A stretch of DNA of 64,000 bases. It comes from Whalleya microplaca (lineage: Eukaryota; Ascomycota; Sordariomycetes; Xylariales; Xylariaceae). Both the position numbers and the translations under genes were made by a program. The stretch is taken from contig MU385753.1 of assembly GCA_022497155.1 (NCBI GenBank), positions 310,001 through 374,000 of the forward strand, in the 5' to 3' direction. Of this stretch, positions 1-10,229 are shown piece after piece; the stretch's first letter is position 1; each line of letters opens with the position of its first letter. Under the pieces are notes generated by a model. It searched no databases. It saw nothing but the letters and a program-made list of their open reading frames with translations, and was not told the origin of the DNA.

Positions 1-333
1 AGGGCATTCAAATGCCTTCCCAATCCGTATCTTACCGATTCACTGGCAGAGATACTTTGCCCAATAGAGAAACACTGAAATATAAAATCAGTATTTACTA
101 GATGGCAAAAGCTGCTATCGTACCAGCGCGGTCACTATCAATCCATTATCCCATCCAAAATGTTTCGACGTCCAAGTTCGTAGAACAACACGAACTGCCA
201 CAAAAAGTACTGATATGCATGCGAAAATCCAAGTAGCAATAATGACATAGGAGCCATGGTTGGCATCAGTGATCACACCGTAAGGAGCAAATGTTCCTCC
301 ACTGATGGGAAACTCAACACCGTCTGACGCCAT
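1..333 (-). CDS. Rhodopsin-domain (SAT4-type) integral membrane protein, N-terminal part
   Basis: The ATG is at 333. Exon 1 runs 333-124 (70 codons) and a 49-nt intron (123-75, GTACGA...TTTCAG) leads to exon 2, which leaves the window at position 1. After splicing, the text reads ...GWDNGLIVTAL then CFSIGQSIS...VRYGLGRH. This matches the first cytoplasmic loop and second helix of the large fungal rhodopsin-domain family (7-TM; pathogens use some as CFEM-GPCR-like proteins). A hydrophobic helix lies at about residues 28-50, followed by the basic segment RVVLRTWTSKHFGWD typical of the family. The ligand and role of such proteins are generally unknown. Only about 95 of an expected 350-450 residues are visible, so integrity cannot be judged. 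Confidence 0.75.
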
Positions 334-2551
334 GAGCAGAGCAATTGATCAGAAGAGTTGATTGTCAAGACGGCACCTAGGTTCAGGATTATATCTGATT
401 GAATAAGTTGTCCTAGATAGCCTGGTACATATGTGGGTGACTCATCGTAAATCTCCAATTGGATACCATATATGGAATACATCCTTACGCCACGAAAGCT
501 AAGCCGAAGTTCATTTATTAATGAAACCTGCATGCAAAAGGTTAATTATGGCTGTACTTGGACTTTCTAAAAGTGCAAAATACCTCTAGAGGGGTTTGGA
601 TAGGTTTAAAACTGGTGAAGATATAGTACTATCCCCCCCAACCCCTTTTCTTCATGGGTGGTGGGGGGCTTTTTCTTGGGTCGCCCGCAGGTCTTGGGCG
701 AATACCTGGCTAACATGTTGATCCAGTAGATACACATCACGATACGACAACCAACGCCATTTGCGTCCCTGAATTATTGGCCTCATAGGAGTATATATTA
801 TTATGATGATGAATGGTACGTACAACGCTTACCCAAATATACATATACAGTCTGCCAGTATGATGATTTTAGTAGGGGCATCTTTGGGGACCAGGTGAAC
901 CTTGCAGTATTGCATCGTTGCTTCTAGGTACTATTTTAGGTATTGGTACTGAGCCTGCAAGGTATTTCCCGAAAGGATTACCTGAGAAGTACATACACCT
1001 TTAATTTAGCTAGGACAGCACTCAATGTTACCACCCTAATGTTATGTAGCTCCTCCTAACTGTATGTATCAGGTGCTGGTCAATTCAGTTGGCCTCCTGG
1101 GGTCGATGATCAATTTCCAAATAGGTTGTTTACCTTGACGATAGATCTAGCAGATTAGAACATCTACAGAGTACAGACTATACTATATAGATATTAGAAG
1201 GATTCCACTAAGGTATGCTCTAAATATTGCTTGGTACAAGTCGGAAAGCAGCATTTTTACTGGACAGGTCCGTGGTACAGAAAGTGAGACATGATCGTCA
1301 TAGTCGATTAGGATTGAATATCTTCTCTGCACCGCTTGTAATCAACAAACTATCTGCCTGCCTAGTTGGATAAGCCAATAATCAGCCCTTGTGTTACTTA
1401 ATATATTGTCAACGATTAGGATGCTTTTGGTCTGATCTTGATACATATCGTAATTGCGTCGTTAGATGTTAGACTTCCGTCTTCTGCACTTTTATGGCGA
1501 TACATATAGCTGTCTAATATTGTAACGTTTCTTTTGGCTTCTCTTCCATACCAACTACTGGTCCATCCTATCCCGCCCCCCCTCCCAAGAGTTTGATATA
1601 AAGCTTTGATTGGTAGCGCTAATGTTCAAGAATGGAGTTTGCCTGAGTTGTAGTACCTGATGCTTATGAATACGGCTACCGGTCCAGAGATTTATGAACC
1701 GTATCTAGAAGTCTACGATAAGTTTATGAATAGCCGTGTGATAGCCTTACTTTCAAGTACGCTCCGCTCTAAGCTCATAGATACAACCTCCTTCTTCCTT
1801 CGACGTGGTTCAAGGCATACAAGGTAGATGCATAGGTGCATGAAGGGGCTGCGCTCACGCATCCTCCTTGTTTTCTTGTACAACATTGCCGCAAAAGATC
1901 GACATTGTGACATACTATTCTAGGATACATTTAAGCCTACATGTAGCTTTGTGGTCCTCGGCGCGTGAATTGTGCATGCAGCTGAGGCAAAGCAATAGAA
2001 TCAATATGTAGTGTATAAAAACCCTCGGGATTGAGCCAATAACAGCTCAAATAGTCCCTCGCCACTCGCTGAAAGCTTAATATTCCCCCACCTGTCGCCT
2101 TCGTCAGGCAGCAAAGTGTCAGTTCGGATTGATTACAAGGTTTCATCGAGCAACATGACTTTTCTTGATGCACATGTAACATAATTTACAGTAACACAAA
2201 GGAGTGGGAAGTGATTTCCTCGGCATCACTCCTATAAGGGGACCATTTCATGCGGGATCACCACCTAGGACGGGTGGCGCGGAACGTGGCTGCAGAGATA
2301 GCTATTGGGAAGCTGAGATAAGCAGAAACTATCTACGCGTGTAGAGCAGCTCCGTGCTGTCTCGTAGTCGTAACTATCGTTGCCCCACACTGCTTACGTA
2401 CGAACTCTACATGAATTCTTCGAGATGGCAACGAGCTAGATGGGTTGTATATGGGACCTAGCCTTGTTATCGAATCGAGCCACTTAAATATTTGAACTCC
2501 TGGACGGTAACGAAACCTGATAGCCCACGCTGCGATCGCTACAGAGACAAC
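334..2551. other. Intergenic, no recognisable gene
   Basis: This is 2.2 kb between two divergent genes: the rhodopsin-domain gene on the minus strand and the permease on the plus strand. Only short, interrupted reading frames are present and none has recognisable protein features. At 633-668 a C-rich run is followed by a G-rich run, giving a small inverted repeat. The sequence is rather AT-rich with many TA steps. The promoters of both flanking genes must lie here, but I see no site I can name with confidence. Confidence 0.6.
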
Positions 2552-4538
2552 ATGAGCGCATTAAGACTCACGTCAGACCAGTTGAGGCAGAGAGTCCTAT
2601 CTAACACAGGAGCGGATGGACGTCTGAAGAATGAAGCATTCGATCTAGATGCAAGGACGGTTGCAATCCTGAGCAAGAGGCACCAGATCAGCGTAAGTGT
2701 CAAGATCTATTTCGATGTTGAACTGAGCTGCATTAATGCCCGGATAGAAAAACTTTGGCTTTACATCTATGTTAAGCTTCTCCACAACAGTTCTCGTCTC
2801 TTGGGAAGCTTTCGCGGTGTGAGTATATGGCAGAAGTTTAAACACGTATCTAACAGGTCATTTAGGACTTTTCAGGGTGGACTGATCAATGGGGGTCCTT
2901 CAACTCTAGTGTATGGATTGATTTTTTCTTTCTTTGGCTCTCTAGCCACTGCAGCCTCACTTGCTGAAATGGCATCAATGTCAGTGTTCTATTTAATTAA
3001 ACTTTTAAGCTTACTCAAGACCAGAATGACTAAGTGCCTTCTTATAGTTCTCCAACTTCTGGAGGGCAATACCACTGGGTCGCATTGTTGGCACCCCATC
3101 GTTATTCGATTCTCTTCAGCTGGTTTGCCGGTTAGTTAGTTCCTCATTTCCCCCTAGAGATAAGTCTGACATCCCGAAGGATGGATCACCGCATTCATGC
3201 GAATAGCGGTTACTGCCAGCGTTGCCTTCCTGGCCGCGACGATGATCCAGGGGCTGGTCATTTTGAACTACGCGGATACATACGAACCTCAGCAATGGCA
3301 CGGTACATTGATGTACTTGGCCGTCACACTTGTTATCGTCTTCATCAACATATTTGGCATTCGAATCTTCCCTTATATTGAGACCTTAGCCTTGATATTA
3401 CACATCATCTTCTTTTTTTGTATCCTAGTACCTCTAGTGCACCTAGCCCCACGAAGCTCTACAGACTTCGTGTTTCGGTCATTCGCGAATAACGGCGGAT
3501 GGGAAAGTAATGGTGTTTCTTGGTGTATCGGTCTCTTAACATCTACGTACGCCTTTTCCGGTGTTGATGGCGCCTCTCATATGGGTGAGTAAGCCTAGGC
3601 ATCGAACAGTCGTAACCATAGAGTTCATTGCAGGCTAACACGACACGGCAGCCGAAGAAGTAGATAACGCAGCGGTTGTGGTCCCGAGGACCATGATATG
3701 GAGTATCGTTGTAAGCGGGATCCTCTGCTTCGGGATGAGTATAGCGATTCTATTTTGTATTGGCGATGTGACTGCGGCCTTGGAAACGCCTACGGGCTTC
3801 CCAATTATCGAGATCTTCTTCAATGCAACAAAATCCTACGCGGCGACCAATGCCATGATTTCGGCTTTGATCATATCTATATTCTTCTCCGCACTGGGTT
3901 TGTTAGCCTCAGCCTCTCGACTCATTTGGGCCTTCGCCCGTGACGACGGGTTGCCGTTCCCACGTTATTTCTCCCATGTAAGTTCTATGGTGCGAACACC
4001 AGGCCTTGAATCTGATAGAACAACACAGGTTGATAGTCGTTTTGGTATACCAGTTCGCGCCATCCTATGGAGCGCGTTTATAATCATGATCCTAGGCCTG
4101 ATAAATTTGGGATCCACGACTGCGTTTAATGCAATGGTCTCGCTGGCCTTGCTGGGTCAATACACAACTTATGTCCTTCCGACTATCTTTATATTTGGCC
4201 GTCGTATTCATCCGGGGAAAAATATCCCTTTCGGCCCGTGGGCATTAGGCAAATGGGGTATCCCAGTTAATCTCTTTACCATCGCCTTTTCGTTTCTGAC
4301 GATCGGATTCAATGTCCTTCCACCTTACTTCCCTGTCACAGCCACCAATATGAATTATGCAGGCGTAGTATTTGGGGCAGCATTAATAGTTTGTGCTATA
4401 TTGTGGGTTTTCAGGGGGCACAATCATTACGCCGGACCAATCAAGGAGGTAATGGAGAATGGAAATATACGATCCGCGCTTCTCAACCGCGAGATCCAGC
4501 CTTCGCACAAACATGGCGTGGAACGCAACATACCTTAA
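2552..4538 (+). CDS. APC-superfamily amino-acid/GABA/choline-type permease
   Basis: This is a predicted plasma-membrane transporter for amino acids or related amines. Seven exons fit: 2552-2692, 2748-2818, 2866-2979, 3048-3130, 3180-3584, 3652-3977 and 4029-4538. They sum to 1650 nt (549 residues) with every junction in frame. Spliced landmarks of the family appear in order: KNFGFTSM...VSWEAF, GGLINGGPSTLVYG, AEMASISPTSGGQYHWVALLAP, TMIQGLVILN, AEEVDNAAVVVPRTM, ASASRLIWAFARDDGLP and LINLGSTTAFNAMVSL. The usual number of helices is about 12. The substrate cannot be read from sequence; the closest family resemblance is to fungal GABA (UGA4-like) and choline (HNM1-like) permeases. The ATG at 2552 precedes the acidic N-terminal stretch usual in the family. 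The last intron (3978-4028) is 51 nt and stop-free, so its retention would not break the frame. Confidence 0.9.
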
Positions 4539-5674
4539 ACTCCCACATACTCTTGCACAAGAGGTTGAAAGCACAAACACAGTCTTCTTTCTAGGGGTTG
4601 CACTCGCATGTATATAGCTATAAAACTCCATGACGGCTTTCGACTTATGCTGAAGTTTCCAACAATCAGTGATAAATTTATTTTGTTATCCCGGTAGGCT
4701 GTAGAGTGATATACTCTACGATCCATACGTATAATCATAGAAAGCCTATCTATTAAACTACCAATAACTATAAGTCACCATCTACTATATCGCCTAGTTA
4801 CAGAAAGATTATCATCACTTTTTGCAATAATTGAAGATTAGATTACTTTCATATTAGGACTACCTATTTGCAGTTTGTAAATTACCTCCATTTGCGTAGG
4901 TGTACTCTACACCAAAGATTAAGTATATCCAGATTTCTCACTGATGTACAATCTACTAGGGCATCTTCCTAATGAAATAACAACGCCCTCTGGACGTGAG
5001 GGGGCGCAACAGTCAAAGCAAGTGCGTTCTTACCATCATGAGAATCTTCTAAGTGGCGGATGGACTTAATAAAGCCAAGGGTCTTATAATGTGACGTACG
5101 GAATACAACGAATAGCCTTAGCATGATAGCTGCATAGTCGGCTTCTTCAGTTGAGGGGCTTGGTAGCGTTAGCAAGCAGAAGCAGAAGCGCATTTGGAAT
5201 GTGTGGGATAGTGAAAGGTTCTATAACAAGGGCTTGTATAGGGCTTGGAGTATAAATTTAGCTAATAATTCTTCAAGGGCCTTTAGGGTACTAGTAGGCT
5301 GGCCTTCTAATTCTAAATGTTCTAAATGGAGGCGATATGTCTTTATATAGACCATCTTCAGTAGTACGTATTTCTGGTACGTATGTTAGAATATAGGAGA
5401 TTGGGCGACCCACATGCTGTACTATAGTAGTATATTCCCCAAGGGCTCTAGATACATTTAGACATGGACTTTGCAATAATCAACGGGTATATATCCTGTA
5501 ATTTTGGAAGTATCAGGACCTCGTGTTTCAGAGGATTAAAAAGCAGTCAGTCCCTCAATGTAAGCGGCCCATACAAGAGGTATACCCAGTCTCTGTGCGT
5601 TTTGTAGAAGATGTGTCTATGTACAAGCCCCGGGCCCGGTGTTTTTCGGCAATCGGTTTTCATAATTACACAAC
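4539..5674. other. Intergenic, convergent gene ends
   Basis: This is 1.1 kb between the 3' end of the permease (plus) and the 3' end of the oxygenase gene (minus). It is AT-rich, with only short frames. A minus-strand frame at 4969-5193 has no recognisable domain and is not called. Nothing else can be supported. Confidence 0.55.
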
Positions 5675-6961
5675 TTAGTAAAGTTTCTTGTTATAGTTCT
5701 TCAGATACTCCCCAGCAGTCATGGATTTATATTTAGGCGGGTTATGGGCCGATACACAGTATGGCAATGGGCCTACGTCTGTAGTTGGCGCAGCGCGATA
5801 AAACATCACTGCTGATCTTCGCTCAGGAACGCGGGTCGTTCCAGGGTTAAATGCTGCATCTGTGAGTGAGGTAAGGGATGGCGAGCCCACCCGATGCACA
5901 GCTGCGCGTAAATCACCGTTTGTCCAGCGTTCAAGCGTGTCTGCAACAAGTAACACCATATCACCCTCTTCCTCAATAGACAAAGGCGCGAACTTTCCAC
6001 CTGGCGATTCCCTTACCTGCAGCTCCAGGCCAGTCTCGCCGAGTCCGTCTGGAAATAAGGCGCTTATGACCCCTAGATCTGTATGTGGCCAAATACGTCG
6101 CAAAGTAACGTCGCCGTTGTCTTCTGTGTGTTTGCCGTCACTTCTTCGCGCATCTGCGCTGTCTTCGAGAACATTTCTCTCTGTCTCTGGATAGAAGTTC
6201 AGATTTAACTCAGCCCTTGCGCCTCCTGCGGTAAGGCTCATGGAATTTGCAGGAGCACCCAGCCCCTCTTCTATGGTATCGACCAGTGTACGGCAGGCAT
6301 TTGCAATTTCTTGATAAGCGTTATTCATTACTGCATTGGATCCCGGAAGGGACTCTTCGGGAAGCTGAGGTGTTGGAAACTCAATGTCATTTGGTGGGCC
6401 AATCGCAAACTGCTCTCTTGCATCTAACAATGCCTTGGAGTGTGACTTAGGGAATTCCACATGGGCGTTCGGCTGGTGGGAAGGTGATGAATTGAGTGAC
6501 AATGCTTGGTCTGGGGAAGTATTTTCAGTGAGGTCTAGGTTCGGGGTACTATGAAGATCAGGCCGGAGTACGGCCGTTTTCTCAAATGCCCATGGTGAGT
6601 AACCTCTTGCTGGAGATTCGCCTCCTGGATGGCGGACGGCAAGCTTCTCGGAAAGCGAAAGATTGAAGAAGTTACGATGCTGCAAATATGTAGCTAGTAT
6701 TAGAGACTTTACCGTGCAGTATCATATGGAACGACGGGTGTTATAAGAACAGGTCACCGGAAGAGAATCAGAGCATACACATTTGAATAACCCCTTAATA
6801 GTTGATGGGGCGACACTATGATTAGACAGTCGTGCGAACCCATATCTTCTCAAGTGTGAGATAAGCTGAATAGCGAAAGTATGGCGGGTATGGGATGTAG
6901 AAGGCAGCTTGTTTGTGGAAACGATTGGGGATGCGTCAAGTGTAGAAGGCCAGCGAAACAT
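5675..6961 (-). CDS. 2-oxoglutarate/Fe(II)-dependent oxygenase, isopenicillin-N-synthase-like
   Basis: This is a non-haem iron oxygenase of the 2OG-FeII superfamily that oxidises a small molecule. The start is the ATG at 6961. Exon 1 is 6961-6779, the intron is 6778-6680 (GTATGC...TTGCAG) and exon 2 is 6679-5675, giving 395 residues. The N-terminal DIOX_N region includes HLRRYGFARLSNH, then RNFFNLSLSEKLAVRHPGG. The iron ligands are His260 and Asp262 in WPHTD and His323 in AAVHRV. The 2OG-binding Arg-x-Ser is at about residues 348-350 (RRSAVMFY). All key residues are present, so it should be active. It shares a 298-bp divergent promoter region with the acetyltransferase gene. In fungi such enzymes work in secondary metabolism, gibberellin-like pathways or catabolism; no scaffold synthase is nearby, so the substrate is unknown. 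Confidence 0.9.
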
Positions 6962-7259
6962 ATTCAATACATAGAAGTGGTATTAGTAACAAATCGGTGG
7001 GCAAAAGGACTATCAACAGCTGCGTGAGTATGAAAAGGATGGCGGTTTCAATACCCCTATTTATGCTCCTGATATGTACAGGATATGTAGTACAGAGCTA
7101 AGCAGCTTTGGGAAGGCTGTTGTGGCGTGAGTTGTCACTTGCCTCACCCCCGCTTTCATATTCCGGGCAAAACACACACGCAGGCGCTCACACACCCCCT
7201 TGAGCTCGAATGACTTCACGCCGAAGGAACCTCAGCTCTGCCGACGGTCAATTGCAAAG
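6962..7259. promoter_or_regulatory. Divergent promoter region, oxygenase / acetyltransferase
   Basis: 298 bp separate two head-to-head start codons, so this segment must carry both promoters and possibly shared control elements. A C-rich element (CACCCCCGC near 7146-7153) matches in reverse the loose SYGGRG consensus of the carbon repressor CreA/CRE1, but a six-base consensus is expected often by chance. The shared control is inferred from geometry only. Confidence 0.4.
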
Positions 7260-8118
7260 ATGAGTACCTTTGCTAAAGTAGGCGTTGCCTTTGTCTCAGA
7301 TGAAGAGATGCCCACATGTTTTCAGGTCCTCTCGAAGAGTTTTGGTCACGACGCTCCGTTTGTGGATATTTACTTTCCGGATCATGACACGCCATCAGGA
7401 CAAGTCCAAGGTTCCAAGCGCCTGACGACCTGGAAGCAAACCTCCAAGGACTCCGAATTCTTGAAAGCAGTCACGCGAGCTAGCCAGGGGGACGAGGAGC
7501 GTATCATCGGCCTTGCTATTTGGACATACATGAGGGAAACCCCGCCTGCTGAGCTTGAACAGGCGGAGAATGTGAAAGAGGTTTGGCCAGACCAAGGCGA
7601 TCGTGAATTTATGACTCGCCTATGGAGAGACTACGTGGTACCACGGACCCAGGCTATCAAGGATTCTGGCGGTAAAGGCGTTTATGGTAAGTGGGAACCA
7701 GCGGCGAAGAACCAGACATGGATTTCTTACACATCTTGCATACAGTTCTCGAGTTGCTAGCAGTCCATCCAGATTACCAGCGATTAGGAGCGGGCACGGC
7801 TCTTGTCAAGTGGGGAACCAATGCCGCAGATGAGCAGGGACTTAAGGTAATACTCTATTGCTTTTTTTCGTTCTCGTATACATCCTCCGGGTATCTGTAG
7901 GGTATCTAGAAAATCCAAAGTAGTACTCTCTTGTTTTTGGTAGGCGATTAATAATCCATCTGCAGGCGATCGTCGAGGGTACCCCAGTAGCGCGACGGCT
8001 CTATGAACAATGTGGCCTACGAGCGGAGATTGAGGAAATGCGGTTCGATGTTGGCGAAGAATTCATTGGAAGAAAAAAGCCAAAGCTTGTATTTATGACC
8101 CGAAAACCCCAATCTTGA
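7260..8118 (+). CDS. GNAT-family N-acetyltransferase
   Basis: This enzyme transfers an acetyl group from acetyl-CoA to an amine. Three exons (7260-7686, 7746-7846, 7966-8118) sum to 681 nt, 226 residues, all in phase. The acetyl-CoA-binding motif A sits across the exon 1/2 junction: LAVHPDYQRLGAGTALV at about residues 148-163, with R155-L-G-A-G159 matching Q/RxxGxG/A. The C-terminal strand-helix region follows (VARRLYEQCGLRAE). The N-terminal half (FVSDEEMPTCFQVLSKSFGHDAPFVD) resembles a common fungal small GNAT of unknown substrate. The ATG at 7260 is used because upstream in-frame sequence lacks an ATG. It is divergent from the oxygenase gene; a functional link is possible but unproven. Confidence 0.87.
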
Positions 8119-8441
8119 AGAGGACTATCAGGACGGTTCGGCACAGAAAGAATCTTCATGGGGAAAGACAGCCGTATTATATGTAAAATAATTTCCTCAA
8201 AATAAAGCTGGGCTGGATCGTCGTAGGTATGAAGTTGCGTGGAAATTCCATAGTGATTTCTACTCCTATATAATTGTAACCTAGCTTAGCTGAAACCTTG
8301 GTGTAATAGAGTCTATAGATTGTAGACAACTTTCCAATAATGTCACCTAATTTTCAATAGTCGTTGACATCTCTCTTACACGCCACTTTCATCAGTAGCA
8401 TGAGCCCATGGCTAGTAAGCAAATTCTCTAATACACAGCCC
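8119..8441. other. Short convergent intergenic region
   Basis: 323 bp lie between the 3' ends of the acetyltransferase (plus) and sirtuin (minus) genes. It is AT-rich and must contain both polyadenylation regions. Nothing else is seen. Confidence 0.5.
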
Positions 8442-9536
8442 TTATTCAGATTTCTCCTGGACTAACTTCTCAATGCCACCGATCACCGGCCTCAACAACT
8501 CCGGGACCACCACCGCGGCATCGCCCTGGAACAGCCAATCCGTCCCAGGCCGCCGGTTCTTAGCGGCCCCAGCATCCGGATTGACCACCGCAATCCTCGC
8601 GCCCTTCTTCCTCGCCTGCTCAGCGTACCCAGCGGCCGGCCACACCTGGCTGGACGTGCCCACGACGAGACACAGGTCGACCGGCTCCGGCGCCGCGAAC
8701 AGCCCGTCGACCTCCGCCACGACGTCGGCAGGCAGCCCCTCGCCAAACCACACGACGTGCGGCCGGAGCAAGCTGGCGCCGCCGCACTGGGGACACCGCG
8801 GGAGGTCCGCGGGGTCGATGCCGGACCGCTCGAGGATCTCCGCCGCCACCACCGACGGCTTGTCGCCTTCGACGGCCCGCAGGGACGCCGTATCCGCCAC
8901 CGTCGGCGCCTCGTCCCGGTAGCCGTCGCCCAGGATCTGGCGGTTCTTGCGCGCGATGCCCTCGAGCAGCAGGACGTTCGCCTTCGGCGGGTTCTCCGGG
9001 TCGCGCGTCGCCGCGTTCTTCCTCCTGTCCTCCGCATCCGCCGACAGCGCCGGCACGAGCGGGTCCCGCACGTTCCCGCGCTCCACGTACCCGCATTTGA
9101 CCGCGTCGCAGCACCGCAGGTCGAACAGGTTCCCGTGGAGCTGCACGAGCTGCGCGAGCGGGTGCCCGGCCCGCGGGCTCAGGTCGTCCACGTTCTGCGT
9201 CAGCGCCACGAAGCCCGGGACGCGTTTTGCCAGGTCCGCGAGCGCGACGTGTGCTGCGTTAGGCGAGGCTGCGAGTGCGGCTGTGCGCCGCGACGCGTAG
9301 AACTTCCATACCAGCCCCGGGTCCCGCAGGAACGCCGCCTTCGTGTCTAGCGTGGTCACGTCGTGCGAGCGCCAGAGACCACCTGCGCCTCGGTACGTCG
9401 GGAGGCCCGAGGAGGCGGAGAGCCCGGCCCCGAGGACGGCCACAATGCGGGTCGCATTGCGGAGCGTGGTCTGGAAGTCCGCGACGGCGGCGGGGTCGAG
9501 GGTTGGGACTGTGGGGGCTGGGGTTTGGGTCGCCAT
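8442..9536 (-). CDS. Sirtuin, SIRT5-like NAD-dependent protein deacylase
   Basis: This is an NAD-dependent lysine deacylase (SIR2 family), a single exon of 364 residues starting at the ATG at 9536. The NAD-binding motif GAGLSASSGLPTYRG is at residues 36-50, TQNVDDL at 113-119 and the catalytic His at 134 (QLHGNLF). The GTSSQVWPAAG and VNPD motifs are at about 293-303 and 318-321. Tyr80 and Arg83 (FYASRR) have the YxxR spacing that in class III sirtuins (SIRT5, CobB) recognises acidic acyl groups, so desuccinylase or demalonylase activity is plausible. Zinc cysteines are Cys142/143, Cys148, Cys248 and Cys251. About 100 residues separate the two pairs, far more than in SIRT5, and the insert is hydrophilic. 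The gene is strikingly GC-rich against its AT-rich flanks. Confidence 0.92.
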   Translation of the reverse strand: MATQTPAPTVPTLDPAAVADFQTTLRNATRIVAVLGAGLSASSGLPTYRGAGGLWRSHDVTTLDTKAAFLRDPGLVWKFYASRRTAALAASPNAAHVALADLAKRVPGFVALTQNVDDLSPRAGHPLAQLVQLHGNLFDLRCCDAVKCGYVERGNVRDPLVPALSADAEDRRKNAATRDPENPPKANVLLLEGIARKNRQILGDGYRDEAPTVADTASLRAVEGDKPSVVAAEILERSGIDPADLPRCPQCGGASLLRPHVVWFGEGLPADVVAEVDGLFAAPEPVDLCLVVGTSSQVWPAAGYAEQARKKGARIAVVNPDAGAAKNRRPGTDWLFQGDAAVVVPELLRPVIGGIEKLVQEKSE

Positions 9537-10229
9537 GATTGTTGGCTTGGGGTATGAGATAAGATGAGCTGGCAAGTCTATGGGACGGCACAGCGCGTGT
9601 TTGTGTTGGGAATAACGAAGCTGTATATGCCGACAGGAGTTGTCAACATACTATATGCCATATAAGCGACTAGCTGCGCCGCATACTAGCCCCTTTTTGG
9701 GGATGTTGTCAACAGGCACGATGAAGACCACGTTATACATACCCGCAACTCCATCTTTAACAACTTACTATACTCTCGTGGGACAAAATTATAGTAGTCC
9801 CACAATTTACTTACAACTGCATTAAACTGCATCAACTTAGTTAATCACTTGCTTTCTCCGTCTAGTAAAAGATGCCCGTCCTATCCGATCCAAACACCGA
9901 AAGCCTATACGTACGTACATGGATCTCCGTAACTTGGCACTTCGTCAATAGGCAGGGAGCTGTTGGAGCTGTCGGCCATAAGAAATGGCAACTTCGGACT
10001 TAAACTCAAACCCCACACTTTATAGCATTAGCCTTACGTAGTTTATAGCACCTATGTTCAGATACTTAATAGGTTATATATTCATATACATCCGTTCACT
10101 AGCCCTATCTGAGACGAACTTTAGATGTCTAACTTGAGACTGCCTCTTTACTTTCTTTAAATAGACCTCTTTTTTCATAGTACTTATACTCATATCTCGT
10201 TCCATCATATACGTAAAGCAAGATGGCTA
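9537..10229. other. Intergenic between sirtuin promoter and regulator 3' end
   Basis: 693 bp, AT-rich. It contains the sirtuin promoter and 5' leader and, on the same strand, the 3' region of the upstream Zn2Cys6 gene. Only short frames occur; nothing else can be supported. Confidence 0.5.
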
